Positions 1-10,300 are shown, counted from the stretch's first letter. The stretch is DNA of 64,000 nt from Verrucomicrobiota bacterium (GCA_026397725.1 JAPLUI010000228.1:1-64000), one strand, 5' to 3'. Made by a program: numbers and translations. Notes: generated by a model not told the origin, from the letters alone.

Positions 1-2
1 AT

Positions 3-296
3 GGAAAAGAAGCATTTTCCGTGACGGAGGGATCCATACACGCTACTGGCGTAGACCGAAACGGGAATTACAAAGGAGAGGGCGGATTTGGTATCGGCGG
101 TTCAAATAATTCGGCTTACACAGTGAATCCGCATGAGATTTGGAAGTTCTACACAATCAAATGGGAAGGAGCCCCGTCGCTGGGATCCTCTTGCGGACAC
201 GCATCCTTCGCGGACAAAAGGGTGGAGAACAGCCAACCCATCGAAATCAAGTCTATAGCTCGGTACGGACTTTATCCCTATACTGGGCGAAGGTGA
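3..296 (+). CDS. Possible 3' end of an unknown gene
   Basis: The frame is open from the window edge to a TGA at 294-296, so this may be the C-terminal end of a gene that starts outside the window; an internal ATG lies at 21. The product is rich in Gly, Ser and Asn (an EGGFGIGGSNN stretch near its middle) and matches no family I recognise. No ribosome site is visible for the internal ATG. It lies in the AT-richer accessory part of the window. It could equally be a chance open frame. Confidence 0.3.
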   Translation, partial: GKEAFSVTEGSIHATGVDRNGNYKGEGGFGIGGSNNSAYTVNPHEIWKFYTIKWEGAPSLGSSCGHASFADKRVENSQPIEIKSIARYGLYPYTGRR

Positions 297-504
297 TATC
301 TAAAGCTTGCACTACGCGGATACCAACCATCAAAGCAACAGCCGAACAAGAGAGGGCTGACCAACCGGCTACCCCATCCTGCGTTGAATTTCCAGTGATA
401 ATTCCTCCCCCAACCCCGCGTACGAAGATCCTGCCCCGGTAGCCGGTGGCAGCCTCTAACGTTAGCCGCCAAGACGTGCGCTATCCGAACTCTACAATAA
501 GACC
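297..504. other. Intergenic stretch, no gene seen
   Basis: No convincing coding frame. The only structure is the palindrome CTAACGTTAG around 455-464. It contains GTTAGCC (461-467), which is complementary to GGCTAAC at 1982-1988 just after the next gene. This could be a worn integron-type recombination core, but no full attC hairpin is clear here. Confidence 0.35.
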
Positions 505-1971
505 ATGAAGACACCAGCAAATGTCCTTCTCCTGTTGGCGTTCATCACGCCAGCCGCCGTCGCCCAGGCCGTCTCCACTTTCATCAATTTTGACGACGGC
601 ACCACCGGCGTAGCGGTTGGGAGCTTTTACTCCGCCCGCGGAGTGATCTTCTCAAACGCTACGTGGCATCCTACATTCGTCCCCCAGATTTATTGTCCAG
701 GTTGCACTACCGGCGCATTGCTGATTGGCCCTACGGGCTTGAACGGCATGAACTCGGCCGCTACCCCAATTGTCATCACCTTCGCCACACCGCAGCCACG
801 GGTGAGCATCTTGGCTAACAACGTCGGATTCGGCGGAGCACGCATGGTCGCCTACGATGCTCCTACAGGAGGCACAGTCCTCGGGAGCGCTCAAGCCTAC
901 GGGACGACCCAGGTTGGCGAATACAGAGATGGCACATGTTTCTATCACGAACAGTTTGAACTGACCGTAAGCGCCATATCCATTCGCCGCGTAGAGTTGT
1001 ATCGACCAGCTCCCTCTGCCAACGACGGCGTCTTCTGGGACAATCTGACGTTTGGCACTAATGTCACAATACATCAAAGCCTTTCCATCGATCCAAGGCG
1101 CACTTACCTTCGATACAACGATGCCCTAGACCGTGATCCCCTTCCTCCCAAAGGCCCGCCGTTAGGTCCGCAAGTTTTTGACCTCGCCGCGAATGGAATC
1201 GCGCCCGGCGATTATTTGTTCCTGGAGCGCGCCGGCAGATTCCGGTGGAGTGCTTCGTTTTCGACGGAGGAAGGCCGGAATGTTTGGGCGGTATTTAGCC
1301 AGAACGAAACCGTCCTTGACAATCCAGACCTTGATCGGCCCCTCGACAATCCGCCCCTCATCTATCCGCCCAAACGCATACCCGGCGCTGTTGCCCCGGA
1401 CTTCCAGCAAGTCGCCGCTATCGTGACCGGGCGAACGCTTACCGCTAAACCGGAAGGAGTAGGATCACCGACGGATTTTCCAGAAGACTTCATGGCAGAT
1501 CGCGTTCTCGTAAGGGTCCCAAACGCTCCTGTAGCGGCTACACACCTCATGTTTGGAGCCGGTGACATCCAATGGGCTGACAACCTGGATGGACCGACCG
1601 ATGACTATCCCAATGAGACTCCTGCCGATTTCCGAATTTCAATCACACAGATTCGCGATCCCAATTCCGATACTGATGGCGACGGCGCTTCCGACCTCGG
1701 CGAGATTCTCTCCGGCACGGATTACAGCAATCCGTCATCGCGCCCATCACTGACCATTTCTCCGTCTCCGCTTCCCGGCAACGCCCGCACTGAGTGGACC
1801 GCTCAGGCCTTCCGAATATATGAGATCGAGGAATCACAAGACGTCTCGGAGTGGAGTCCGATCGAGTCGCCACCTTTGTTCACCGTTCCAACGTTAATGC
1901 AACGGGACTATCCATTTTCGCCCCCAAAGCGCTTCTTTCGCCTAAAGGTCAAAGGACTGTTTTGGGACTAG
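505..1971 (+). CDS. Secreted protein with thrombospondin type 3-like segment
   Basis: A 488-residue protein. It begins with a clear Sec signal peptide (Lys near the start, a leucine-rich core, and AVAQA as the likely cleavage region near residue 20), so it should be exported. Around residues 385-405 the motif DTDGDGASDLGE is a calcium-binding thrombospondin type 3-like repeat, often seen near the end of large secreted proteins in this phylum. The N-terminal half is probably beta-rich and has no clear catalytic motif. The gene sits between two possible integron-like core sites and is AT-richer than the genes from 3.3 kb onward, which suggests acquisition. Function unknown. Confidence 0.75.
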   Translation: MKTPANVLLLLAFITPAAVAQAVSTFINFDDGTTGVAVGSFYSARGVIFSNATWHPTFVPQIYCPGCTTGALLIGPTGLNGMNSAATPIVITFATPQPRVSILANNVGFGGARMVAYDAPTGGTVLGSAQAYGTTQVGEYRDGTCFYHEQFELTVSAISIRRVELYRPAPSANDGVFWDNLTFGTNVTIHQSLSIDPRRTYLRYNDALDRDPLPPKGPPLGPQVFDLAANGIAPGDYLFLERAGRFRWSASFSTEEGRNVWAVFSQNETVLDNPDLDRPLDNPPLIYPPKRIPGAVAPDFQQVAAIVTGRTLTAKPEGVGSPTDFPEDFMADRVLVRVPNAPVAATHLMFGAGDIQWADNLDGPTDDYPNETPADFRISITQIRDPNSDTDGDGASDLGEILSGTDYSNPSSRPSLTISPSPLPGNARTEWTAQAFRIYEIEESQDVSEWSPIESPPLFTVPTLMQRDYPFSPPKRFFRLKVKGLFWD

Positions 1972-1976
1972 TGAAC

Positions 1977-2076
1977 CTAACGGCTAACAAGTCGTGGGTG
2001 GCAACCGTTCACAAGCCTTTCAGTTGATCTCTCAATCACATTCCAATCACACGGTGCCAGCGCTATTACGTTACCC
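1977..2076 (+). other. attC-like imperfect hairpin
   Basis: Six bases after the stop of the secreted-protein gene, GGCTAACAAGTCG resembles the 5' side of an integron attC site. About 80 bases later CGGTGCCA and GTTACC resemble the complementary 3' side, and the next gene starts a few bases beyond. The 3' core (GTTACCC) does not fit the GTTRRRY consensus exactly, so this is a degenerate or doubtful site. No integrase gene is present in the window. Confidence 0.28.
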
Positions 2077-2080
2077 GAGA

Positions 2081-2590
2081 ATGAACACAATCGATACGCT
2101 GGACGATACGCCGTTCATGTCGGCTGTGAAACCTCCATCCCTCTGGAAGCGCATACGCTCCTCGTGGCGGAAGAAGGAACCAAAACAGCCGTCATCGGAT
2201 CCCGCTTCCTACAGTCCGTGCAACCCGGAAGAGAGGCTCGGGGCATACAGGATGCTCCTGGAGGATGCGCGTTCGATCCACGTGTTTCGAAACGGGACTG
2301 CGGTACACTCAGGAGATGCGATGTCCGAGTCCGAGGCCGTGGACATAATGAGAACATGGGGTCCGGTAGAGGTGGGAACCCCGTCCGGGGACTTCCACGT
2401 AGCCGCAGTCGAGTCCCCTGTTGCGGGTTTTGCCGTGCGATATCAGCACCCGCAGATTGTGTCCTTCGCCCCCAGTTCCGAATACGCGCTGGATTGCTCG
2501 AAGGCCCTGGCTGGTTCCATGATACGCCTGAGTCGGGACATGGATTCGCGAGACCTTCATGTGGTGGCACGATCGAAACAAGACGGGTAA
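2081..2590 (+). CDS. Hypothetical protein, possible gene cassette
   Basis: A 169-residue protein of unknown family, read from the ATG at 2081; a longer frame opens upstream at 1994 but would run through the attC-like hairpin. Its N-terminal third is basic and Ser/Pro-rich (SLWKRIRSSWRKKEPKQPSS). The remainder looks like a small alpha/beta fold with no motif I can name and no signal peptide. The short spacing after a possible recombination site and the following tandem repeat fit a mobile cassette, but the gene may be a chance or decaying frame. Confidence 0.45.
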   Translation: MNTIDTLDDTPFMSAVKPPSLWKRIRSSWRKKEPKQPSSDPASYSPCNPEERLGAYRMLLEDARSIHVFRNGTAVHSGDAMSESEAVDIMRTWGPVEVGTPSGDFHVAAVESPVAGFAVRYQHPQIVSFAPSSEYALDCSKALAGSMIRLSRDMDSRDLHVVARSKQDG

Positions 2591-2607
2591 TCGGGTCCCC
2601 GGGAGCG

Positions 2608-2801
2608 TAACCGACTACGCTAACCGACTGAGTGTAACCGACTGAGTGTAACCGACTGAGTGTAACCGACTGAGTGTAACCGACTGAGTGTAACCGACTG
2701 AGTGTAACCGACTGAGTGTAACCGACTGAGTGTAATCGACTGAGTGTAATCGACCAAGTGTAACCAACTAAGTGTAATCGACTAAGCGAGTCGACTAAGT
2801 G
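2608..2801 (+). repeat. 14-bp tandem repeat array
   Basis: About fourteen direct copies of TAACCGACTGAGTG lie head to tail without spacers. The copies from 2621 to 2732 are identical. Copies at both ends drift (for example TAATCGACCAAGTG at 2747 and TAACCAACTAAGTG at 2761). The identical core with worn edges suggests recent expansion by slippage. A long minus-strand open frame through it is a by-product of the repeat. Confidence 0.9.
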
Positions 2802-2804
2802 AAA

Positions 2805-3142
2805 TCCGCTGATGGATCCGGTCGCATGAGCCACCACCGGCACGATCCGGTTGCGCTTCCCGTTGGGCGATGAGCTGCGACGCGGCCGCAGCAGGATGTG
2901 TCCGGCGCGTTCCAGCTTGAGCAACAGCGTGCGAGCCGCCAGATCTTTGATGCGGCCCTGCGCGTTGCCTGCCTGTGCGTGCCGCACGCAGACAGGCGCC
3001 AGTCCCAGCGGTGGCAAAGTTCAACGCTGAGTCGCGACCGGCACCACGCCGGGTATTCGTCGAGCAGTCCCCGGATCAGACCGAGGTCCGCACCGTCCAA
3101 CTCCCGCCCTTGCCTCACCATAACACTCGGCACGGCACGCAA
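2805..3142 (-). pseudogene. Broken DUF4338-like gene fragment
   Basis: Read on the minus strand, one frame gives a segment with LIRGLLDEYPAWCRSRLS and ELCHRWDWR. The next frame continues with IKDLAARTLLLKLERAGHI and RNRIVP. Together these resemble the N-terminal region of DUF4338-type proteins found beside insertion sequences. The two halves are separated by a palindromic element at 2967-2998 that disturbs the frame, and the tail runs into the tandem repeat. No intact copy or transposase is nearby. I read it as a dead remnant; the family assignment is from memory of the motif pattern. Confidence 0.5.
2967..2998 (+). repeat. Palindromic element, copy 1
   Basis: Hairpin with an 8-bp outer stem (CCTGCCTG pairing imperfectly with CAGACAGG) and an inner TGCG/CGCA stem. 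The same design with a nearly identical sequence occurs at 19821-19850. Here it lies inside the DUF4338-like remnant, where it adds about ten residues' worth of sequence and coincides with the frame break. Confidence 0.75.
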
Positions 3143-3281
3143 GGTGCGGCAGGCACACCGTTGAGTTCAGAAAAAATTAATTCATTTTTCGCTGGCGCTC
3201 GTGGCATGAAAATCTACCCTGCGGTCAAGGGTCGCCCGTTTGGGGGACAACCTGCGTAGTAACAACAAAGGAATACACACC

Positions 3282-6200
3282 ATGAAGACAACAAGTCAGA
3301 CAAACAGTGCCCGTCCGGGCAGAACTGCCATGCCAAGGAAAATTCAGCGGCTGCGGATGGTTTTTGGGGGGGTGCTGGCGGCGGTCGTCGTCTGCTGGGC
3401 TGGCCCGGCGCGGGCGGCGATGGGCACGTGGACCGGCACTGCAGGGGCGACCTGGGACACCACCGCTGCCGACTGGAGCGGCGTGTCGGGGACGCCTTGG
3501 GATAGCGGCAACGGCCCGGCCAACACCGCCCTGTTCACCGGCAGTCCGACGCCGAGTGTGAGCGACACGGTGTACGCGGGAGGGTTTTACGTTGGCTCCG
3601 GTTCTGGCATATCCACCACCCTGGAGATCAGCAACGGCACGCTCAATCTGGGCGGCGGCTCAGACTGGGTGGCCATCGGCGGAAGACGGAACGGCGGCGT
3701 TGGCACCCAAGCCAACAGTTGCACCCTTACGATCTCTGGCGGCAATGTCAACTTTCTTAATAATGGTGCCGCGACGGTGTTCTTCAACCCGTATGGCGGC
3801 ACTGCCAGCACGCTGAATCTCAACGGCGGCACGGTAAGTACGGTGACTGGTTTTACCGATGGGGCCGGTTCGGGATCGAACTTCAATTTCAATGGCGGCA
3901 CGCTCAGGTTTACCGCCAGCCTCACAGTTCCATTCAACGGGGCCATCAACCTCAACGTCAAGGCGGGCGGCGCGATCTTGGATACCGGAGGCAACAATGT
4001 CACCGTGGGATATGGGAATCAGAATACCCCACTACTGCATGCCGGCAGCGGCACTGACGGCGGTTTGACCAAACTCGGCACCGGCACGCTGACCCTCATC
4101 AGGGCCAACACCTACAACGGCGCGACCACCATCAGCAATGGGACGCTGGCCGTGAGTGCGAGCGGTTCGTTGAACGCCGGTTCCTCCGTGAGCATTGCGG
4201 CAGGCGCCACGTTTGATGTGTCGGCCTACTCCACCTATACCTGGGGGTCCGGCGCGGGCCTGACGGCCAGCGGCACCTCCACTCCCGCGATTCTCAAGGG
4301 AGGCTCGACGGGCGTGAATTTGGGCAGCCGTCCCGCTACCTTGAACTTCACGCCGACAGCATTTACGGGCGATTCCTCGCGTCCGGCGCTGCAAGTATCC
4401 GCAGGCACGTTGGATCTGGGCACGAGCACCATCACCGTCAACAACAACTCCGCCACGCCGCTGGACGCTGGCGATTACACGCTCATCACCGGCACGGTCA
4501 GCGGCACGCCCACGCTCAATCCCGTGATCGGCGGCGCCGGCCTGGCCGCCAGCACCAGTGCCAGCTTGCAGTTCAGCGGCGGCAACCTGATCCTGCATGT
4601 GGAGGCCGGATTTGCATCCACCACCACCACGCTGGCGCTGCAAAGTCCATGGACTTCCACCTCGACCTACGGCGATGCGCTGCAGTTCGACGTGACGGTG
4701 ACCGGTGCCAGCCCGACCGGAACGGTAACAGTCAAGGACGGCGGTGTCAGCGGCACCACGCTTGGCGCGGGCACCCTGTTCGGAGGCTCCGTGACCGTCA
4801 CCCTCGATTCGCCGAGCGCATTAACGGCGGGGGACCACCCCAACATCGTGGCTGTTTACTCCGGCGATGGCAGCAATAACGGCAGCATCTCAACGGCTCT
4901 AACGACCCAGACGGTGGCCAAGCAGGAACTGACCATCCCCGACGCGGCGGCACAGAATAAGCTCTATGACGGCAACAATGTTGCCACCCTCACCGGCACG
5001 CTCGCCGGAGTGGTAAGCGGCGACTCGGTGACGCTCACGCTATCCGGCCATTTTGCTGACGCGGCACCGGGGACCGGCAAGGCCGTCACCTCCACCTCCA
5101 CCATTGATGTGCCCTCGCAGGCCAACTACACCCTAACACAGCCCACCGGCCTGATGGCGGACATTCTGGCGTTCACGTGGACGAACCCGGCCGGCGGCGA
5201 CTGGGGCACCGCCACGAACTGGCTGGACAGCCTCATCGGCGACGGGGCCGGCAACACCAGTTTTTTCTCGACGCTGGACCTCACGGCGGACACCACCGTG
5301 CATCTCGATTCACCCAGGACGGTCGGGGCGTTGATCTTCGGCGATACCGATCCCAGCACCGCCGCCGGTTGGTTGCTGGATGACGGTGGCTCGCCCGACA
5401 ACACCCTGACCCTCGCCGGCACCACGCCCACGATCATCGTCAATGCGTTGGGCAGCGGCAAAGCCGTCACCATCGGCGTGCTCGTTGCGGGAACGGCCGG
5501 TCTGACCAAGATCGGCGCGGGCACGCTGACCCTTTCCGCCGCGAACACCTACAGCGGCACCACCGCCGTCAGAGCCGGCACGCTGGAGGTCGCGGCGGGC
5601 GGCGTGATCGGCAACGCCGGCCTCATCAGCACCGTCAGCGGCGGCCTCCTGCAGCTTGAAGGCACGGTCACCTGCACCGGTCATTACTACCTCGGTGCCG
5701 GCACCAGCGGCAGCGGCACGAACATTGTCAACAGCGGCGGCCTGCTCAACCTGGGCGGCAGCGGCGTGTGGGTGAATATCGGCGGCAGGACGGCCACTGG
5801 CACCGGCAGCAATGGCACCGGCACTCTCACGATCAACGGCGGCAGCGTCAACATTGCCGCCGGCACCACTTGGTATTTCAACCCGTATAGCAATGCCGGA
5901 CCCAGCACGCTCAATCTCAACGGCGGCACACTGAGCACGGCGGTTACTCTTACCGATGGTTCCGGTTCCGGTTCCAGCGTCAATTTCAATGGGGGCACCT
6001 ACCGATTCACGGCGGCCACCACGCTGCCCTTTAACGGAGCCCTCAATCTCAAAGTCCAGCCGGGCGGCGCGATCTTGGATACCGGAGGCAACAATGTCAC
6101 CATCGGCGGCACCGCTCAAGGCGGCGATCGGAGTTTCCCCCTGCTGCATGCCGGCAGTGGCACTGACGGCGGTTTGACCAAGACCGGCGCGGGCACCCTG

Positions 6201-7043
6201 ACCCTTATCGCGGCCAACACTTACAACGGCAATACCACGGTGACCGCCGGCGAACTGGTCTTCAACGCCCCGGCCAGCGGGAATTGCCTGACCTTCGCCG
6301 TCAAGGCGTCTTCGAACAACAAAATCACCGGCACTGGCGCCGCCACCCTCAACGGGCCGTTTTACGTCGATCTCTCCGACGCCTCCCTCGCCAGCCTCAC
6401 GTCCCACACCTGCACTTTGGTCGATGTCGCCACCAAGGCCTACGGGACCAACTTCAAGCTCACCGGCGCGGGCGGCGACTGGGCGGTGAGTTCGGGGGTC
6501 TGGACCAAAACCGATGGCACCAAGACCTGGACGTTCACCGAGGGCAGCGGCGAACTCAAGCTCAGCAGCGGCGGCGCGTACGAAGACTGGGCGACGACCA
6601 ATCAAGGTCTCACCGGCGGTCCCGGCTCCGATCTGGATCCGGCCTTCGATGCGGATCCGAACAAGGACAGCATCCAAAACGGCATGGCCTGGATCCTCGG
6701 GGCCGGCGCGTTGGGTGATCCCGCCGCCAACCTGCTCAAGCTGCCCGCCGTCACCCGGGATGGAACCGGCGCGTTGGTCCTGACCTTCGACCACTTGGCC
6801 TCCTCGGCCGCGAGCGCTCCGCTGGTCGTCCAATACGGCGACGATCTGGGGGTAACTCCCTGGACCGACTTCACTGTCGATACCGCCGCGGGCACCACCA
6901 CCGACGGCAACATCTCCATCGCGGTCGCGTTGGGTGCCGGCAGCACTACCGACTACGACCGGATCACCGTGACGATCCCCGCCACCTACATGACGGCGCA
7001 TCCGAAGACCTTCGCCCGCCTGATGGCCAATCTCACCCCGTAA
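3282..7043 (+). CDS. Secreted autotransporter-associated beta-strand repeat protein
   Basis: A 1253-residue exported protein. The start at 3282 is preceded by AAAGGAA and gives a long, Arg-rich signal peptide with cleavage near ARAA (about residue 46). Three autotransporter-associated beta-strand repeats with the pattern GLTK.G.GTLTL..ANTY.G.TT occur near residues 256-295, 737-770 and 962-995. Between them are an Ig-like segment (about 445-540) and a YDG-type segment (about 553-610). The first and last thirds are near-duplicates at the DNA level. No outer-membrane barrel or PEP-CTERM anchor is seen. Such proteins are thought to be long beta-helical surface or secreted structures; the exact role is unknown. 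Confidence 0.85.
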   Translation: MKTTSQTNSARPGRTAMPRKIQRLRMVFGGVLAAVVVCWAGPARAAMGTWTGTAGATWDTTAADWSGVSGTPWDSGNGPANTALFTGSPTPSVSDTVYAGGFYVGSGSGISTTLEISNGTLNLGGGSDWVAIGGRRNGGVGTQANSCTLTISGGNVNFLNNGAATVFFNPYGGTASTLNLNGGTVSTVTGFTDGAGSGSNFNFNGGTLRFTASLTVPFNGAINLNVKAGGAILDTGGNNVTVGYGNQNTPLLHAGSGTDGGLTKLGTGTLTLIRANTYNGATTISNGTLAVSASGSLNAGSSVSIAAGATFDVSAYSTYTWGSGAGLTASGTSTPAILKGGSTGVNLGSRPATLNFTPTAFTGDSSRPALQVSAGTLDLGTSTITVNNNSATPLDAGDYTLITGTVSGTPTLNPVIGGAGLAASTSASLQFSGGNLILHVEAGFASTTTTLALQSPWTSTSTYGDALQFDVTVTGASPTGTVTVKDGGVSGTTLGAGTLFGGSVTVTLDSPSALTAGDHPNIVAVYSGDGSNNGSISTALTTQTVAKQELTIPDAAAQNKLYDGNNVATLTGTLAGVVSGDSVTLTLSGHFADAAPGTGKAVTSTSTIDVPSQANYTLTQPTGLMADILAFTWTNPAGGDWGTATNWLDSLIGDGAGNTSFFSTLDLTADTTVHLDSPRTVGALIFGDTDPSTAAGWLLDDGGSPDNTLTLAGTTPTIIVNALGSGKAVTIGVLVAGTAGLTKIGAGTLTLSAANTYSGTTAVRAGTLEVAAGGVIGNAGLISTVSGGLLQLEGTVTCTGHYYLGAGTSGSGTNIVNSGGLLNLGGSGVWVNIGGRTATGTGSNGTGTLTINGGSVNIAAGTTWYFNPYSNAGPSTLNLNGGTLSTAVTLTDGSGSGSSVNFNGGTYRFTAATTLPFNGALNLKVQPGGAILDTGGNNVTIGGTAQGGDRSFPLLHAGSGTDGGLTKTGAGTLTLIAANTYNGNTTVTAGELVFNAPASGNCLTFAVKASSNNKITGTGAATLNGPFYVDLSDASLASLTSHTCTLVDVATKAYGTNFKLTGAGGDWAVSSGVWTKTDGTKTWTFTEGSGELKLSSGGAYEDWATTNQGLTGGPGSDLDPAFDADPNKDSIQNGMAWILGAGALGDPAANLLKLPAVTRDGTGALVLTFDHLASSAASAPLVVQYGDDLGVTPWTDFTVDTAAGTTTDGNISIAVALGAGSTTDYDRITVTIPATYMTAHPKTFARLMANLTP

Positions 7044-7180
7044 GACGCGTGACAATTTTCCGGAGTTATGGGTATTGCTCTGGAATCCAGCGGGGCCGCC
7101 GCTGCGCAGCGGCGGTCCCGTATCTCCACGATGCGGAACCGAGCCAAACGAACTCAATCTGGCGCGAACCATGACACAAT

Positions 7181-7234
7181 TCTTCACAGGCATCCTAGAA
7201 AGAGCGTTACTACTCAGGTCCAGTCCTGTGAAGA
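7181..7234 (+). repeat. Inverted repeat enclosing a dispersed motif
   Basis: TCTTCACAGG (7181-7190) and CCTGTGAAGA (7225-7234) form a perfect 10-bp inverted repeat. The loop carries CGTTACTACTCAGGTCC, which recurs in opposite orientation at 19924-19954 within a longer match beginning ATCCTAGA. It is probably one copy of a dispersed intergenic element rather than a terminator, since no T-run follows. Confidence 0.65.
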
Positions 7235-7249
7235 TAATGTGAATTTTAA

Positions 7250-7277
7250 CCACGGATGGCACGGATAACACGGATAT
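7250..7277 (+). repeat. CACGGAT short tandem repeat
   Basis: CACGGAT occurs three times in close order (CACGGATGG, CACGGATAA, CACGGATAT). Similar CACGGAT arrays are familiar from intergenic regions of this phylum. The remainder of the 7044-7376 gap holds no gene I can support. Confidence 0.6.
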
Positions 7278-7376
7278 AGAGCAAAACCCACGCCGGGCGG
7301 CTGGTCATCGTACTGGCCCAACCCGCAGTCCTTGCAGCCGGGCAAACTCTGGAAGTAACAGCATGACCACTAACCA

Positions 7377-10300
7377 ATGACAACCCGACACCACCTGAAT
7401 TCTCTTGCTTGCGGCCTGGCCGCGTTGCTCGGCGGAAGCGGCGGCACCCATGCGTCGGTGGCGCTGACCAACGGCAGTTTTGAAAACACGGGCGCGCTTT
7501 ATAGCAGTGCATTGGGCGGAATCCACGAGGCAAGCGGATGGACCAACCTCTCGGGCCTCAATATCCAGGCATCCAGCATGCTTGGGGGCAAGGAGGGAAC
7601 CGCCGCCACCGCCAACGGCACTCGGCTGTTGCGATTGGTGAACGATGTTGGCGACCAGAATCCGGCCAACATCGGGAGAGTCGCGCAGCACCTGGGCACG
7701 ATGGTGAGTGGTGAAACCTATACGTTTGCCGCCGATGCCTTCGGTGGTGCGGAAGCCAACCTTGCCTGGGGCGCGACGGCCAAATTCGTCAACGAGGGCG
7801 CAGCAAATCCCGCGACGACCTATGCCTCGCAGACGGTGGACGGCGTGGCGGCAGGCACCGTGGTTCCCGATGCCTTCAAGTTCAGTTACACCGCACAGCC
7901 CGCCGACAACGGGTTGCCGTTGTGGAGCTGGCTGCAAGCCAAACCGGCGGGTGCCGGCCAGGCAACCCGTGGCGGAATCGACAATGCGCGGCTAACGGTG
8001 ACGCCTCCCGCTCCGGCCAGCGCCATCCTCACGTTCACGTTCGGCACCTTGGGCGACGCGACGATCACCGGAGCCAACATCACCATGACCGTGCCGTTCG
8101 GCACCGCGCTCACGAACCTCGCCCCCACCTTCACGCTGTCGCCACTGGCCACCGCCGCTCCGGTTTCCGGCAGCAGCCGGGACTTCACCACGCCACAGGA
8201 TTATGTCGTTACCAGCCACGATGGATCCTCGACCACCTATCATGTCACAATCACGCCGCTATCTAACAGCCTCGTTGTGCGGGACGACGGGCTGTCACTT
8301 CACGTGGACAACGGGTTGGTCAGTCTGGACCTGACACGCGTGAACGGAAACCTCAACAAGACGTTCTCGGCGATCGATTCGGCTGCGCAATGGCAGCCGG
8401 TCTGTTCCTCGTTTGTTGCGGATTTCACCACTTATCCCGCCGGCAACGCGCTGTTCAATTCCGCCGTGAACACCAAACGTTACCGGGTCCATGAAATGGC
8501 GGCGAGCCAATATGCCATCGCGTTGGCCTCCCCGACCCGTGTCGTCGTTCAGGTCACCGGCACCCATCAAGGCGCGCAAATCACCGAGACGATGGAACTC
8601 CGTGTCGGCGACCGGTATTTCCATGTGAAAACCGTCGCCGCGTTGCCTGCGAACTCGCTGGACTATTGCATGTCGTCCTATGTGTTCAATCACGACGGGG
8701 CCCCCGAGTTCGTTCACTCGCCCACCGTGAAGAAGGACGAGACGCGCTGGGGCAACACCCCCGCCGTCAACCAGGTCATTGGTGACATGGCTTTCCACTC
8801 GCCGGCTGTGGTCTTGCAGGACGGCGGGCTTTGCGTCGCGATGGTGCCGGATTTGGACAGCATCAACAACGACAAGGTCCTCTCGCCCGATGCGCGCCGG
8901 ACCCAGAACGTGCCAGCCACGATTTATGACATCCCGGCCGAGGCGGACAAATTCTCGATGCCCACCGCGCTGGACCTCAATGTCACCTCGGGCCTGACCA
9001 CCAAGCCGGTCTTTTCCTATGGCATGATGGATTTCATCGTCAGTCACCACCTGCACTATCAGCGGGTGAACGATACCTCGATGATTCGCACCCTCAGCTC
9101 TAGCACGATCACCTACGGTTTCGACCTGCTCCTCGGGGCACAGGAACCCTCGAACCTGGGCTATCAAAAGGTCAGCCGTCACTTGTGGCAGAAGTATGGC
9201 GAGCCGCTGTTCCAAAGCCGGGCCCATCTGGCCTTGCCCTTCGAGGAATATGTGAAACTGGTGTATGGGGTTGTGTCCCAGCCGATGCCACCCAGCGTGC
9301 AGGCACCCGTGCCCGGCTACCCCGACCACGGGGTCTTTCTCGATTTCACGATGAACGATCAACCGGTCTGCGGCATGGTGGCCCCGCTCGGCGCATTGGG
9401 ATTCGGTGACGCGCTGTGGAATTTCGAATTCTGGAACCCGGTGCGTGATGCCAGCGGCATGTATTACTGGGGACAAAAACTCGACCTGCCGGACCTGACG
9501 ACGCGGGCGAACAACATCATCAATCTGGCACTGCAATCGCCGCGGAACGACAACGGGCTCTTCTGCCTCACCTACCTGGCCCAGTCGCAACAGTGGTTGC
9601 GCGGCACCGTGAGCCCCAGCGCCCACAGCCTGTTTTCCAAGAACAACGACACCTATGACGTGCCGGCCATGAGCAAGACGGCGGCCCACATGCTCGAGTA
9701 TTACAAGCAATGCGAGCAGGACAGCCGCATCATCACCTATCTGACGCCCTACGCCGGGTGGCTGGCGGAAGCCATCGACGCCAACGGGCGGATGCCTTCC
9801 TACTACACGCCCGCCATGGTTGCGAACGACCCGTTTCCAATCAACGCCCAGTCGGCCGCAAGCATGTGGTTCCTGGCCGAAATGTATTCCGTGACCCACA
9901 CGCCGGCCTATCTAACCGGGGCGCGGAAGATCGCGGACTATCTCACTCAAAACGTGGTTCCCAAACAACTCTGGATGGATTTGGAACCCTATTATTCCTG
10001 CGGACAGAATCCGCTGACCTTCACCAACGACCCGACTCAGGGTCTCGCGGTGAAGGGAGTTCTCTCCATGATCTGGGCGGCCGAAGGATTCGCTGCCCTG
10101 TATCGGGCAACCGGCGCAGGCCAATACCTGGTGACCGGCGAACAAGTGGTGGATTACCTGTCCTTCTCACAAGCGTGTTGGCATCACCCATATGTTTACA
10201 CCGCCTTTCCCTTTGGCGGTTTTACCGCGGACAATGTCGATACCGCCGGTTGCCTGGACGCGCGCCAGTGCGAGACGGTGAAGTCCTTCCTATGGTACGG

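Noticed and set aside
2608..2801. Possible CRISPR array
   Set aside because: Copies are contiguous 14-bp units without spacers and no cas gene is present.
2115..3017. 300-residue minus-strand open frame across the tandem repeat
   Set aside because: Its middle is only the translated 14-bp repeat (LSRLHSVGYTQSVT) and both ends belong to other items, so it is not a gene as a whole.
5310..7271. 653-residue minus-strand open frame
   Set aside because: Lies opposite the repeat-rich GC-heavy beta-strand repeat gene; its low-complexity, Gly/Arg-rich product and lack of any domain mark it as a shadow frame.
8295..9899. 534-residue minus-strand open frame
   Set aside because: Entirely within the large secreted-protein gene on the other strand, which has a signal peptide and coherent domains; this one has neither.
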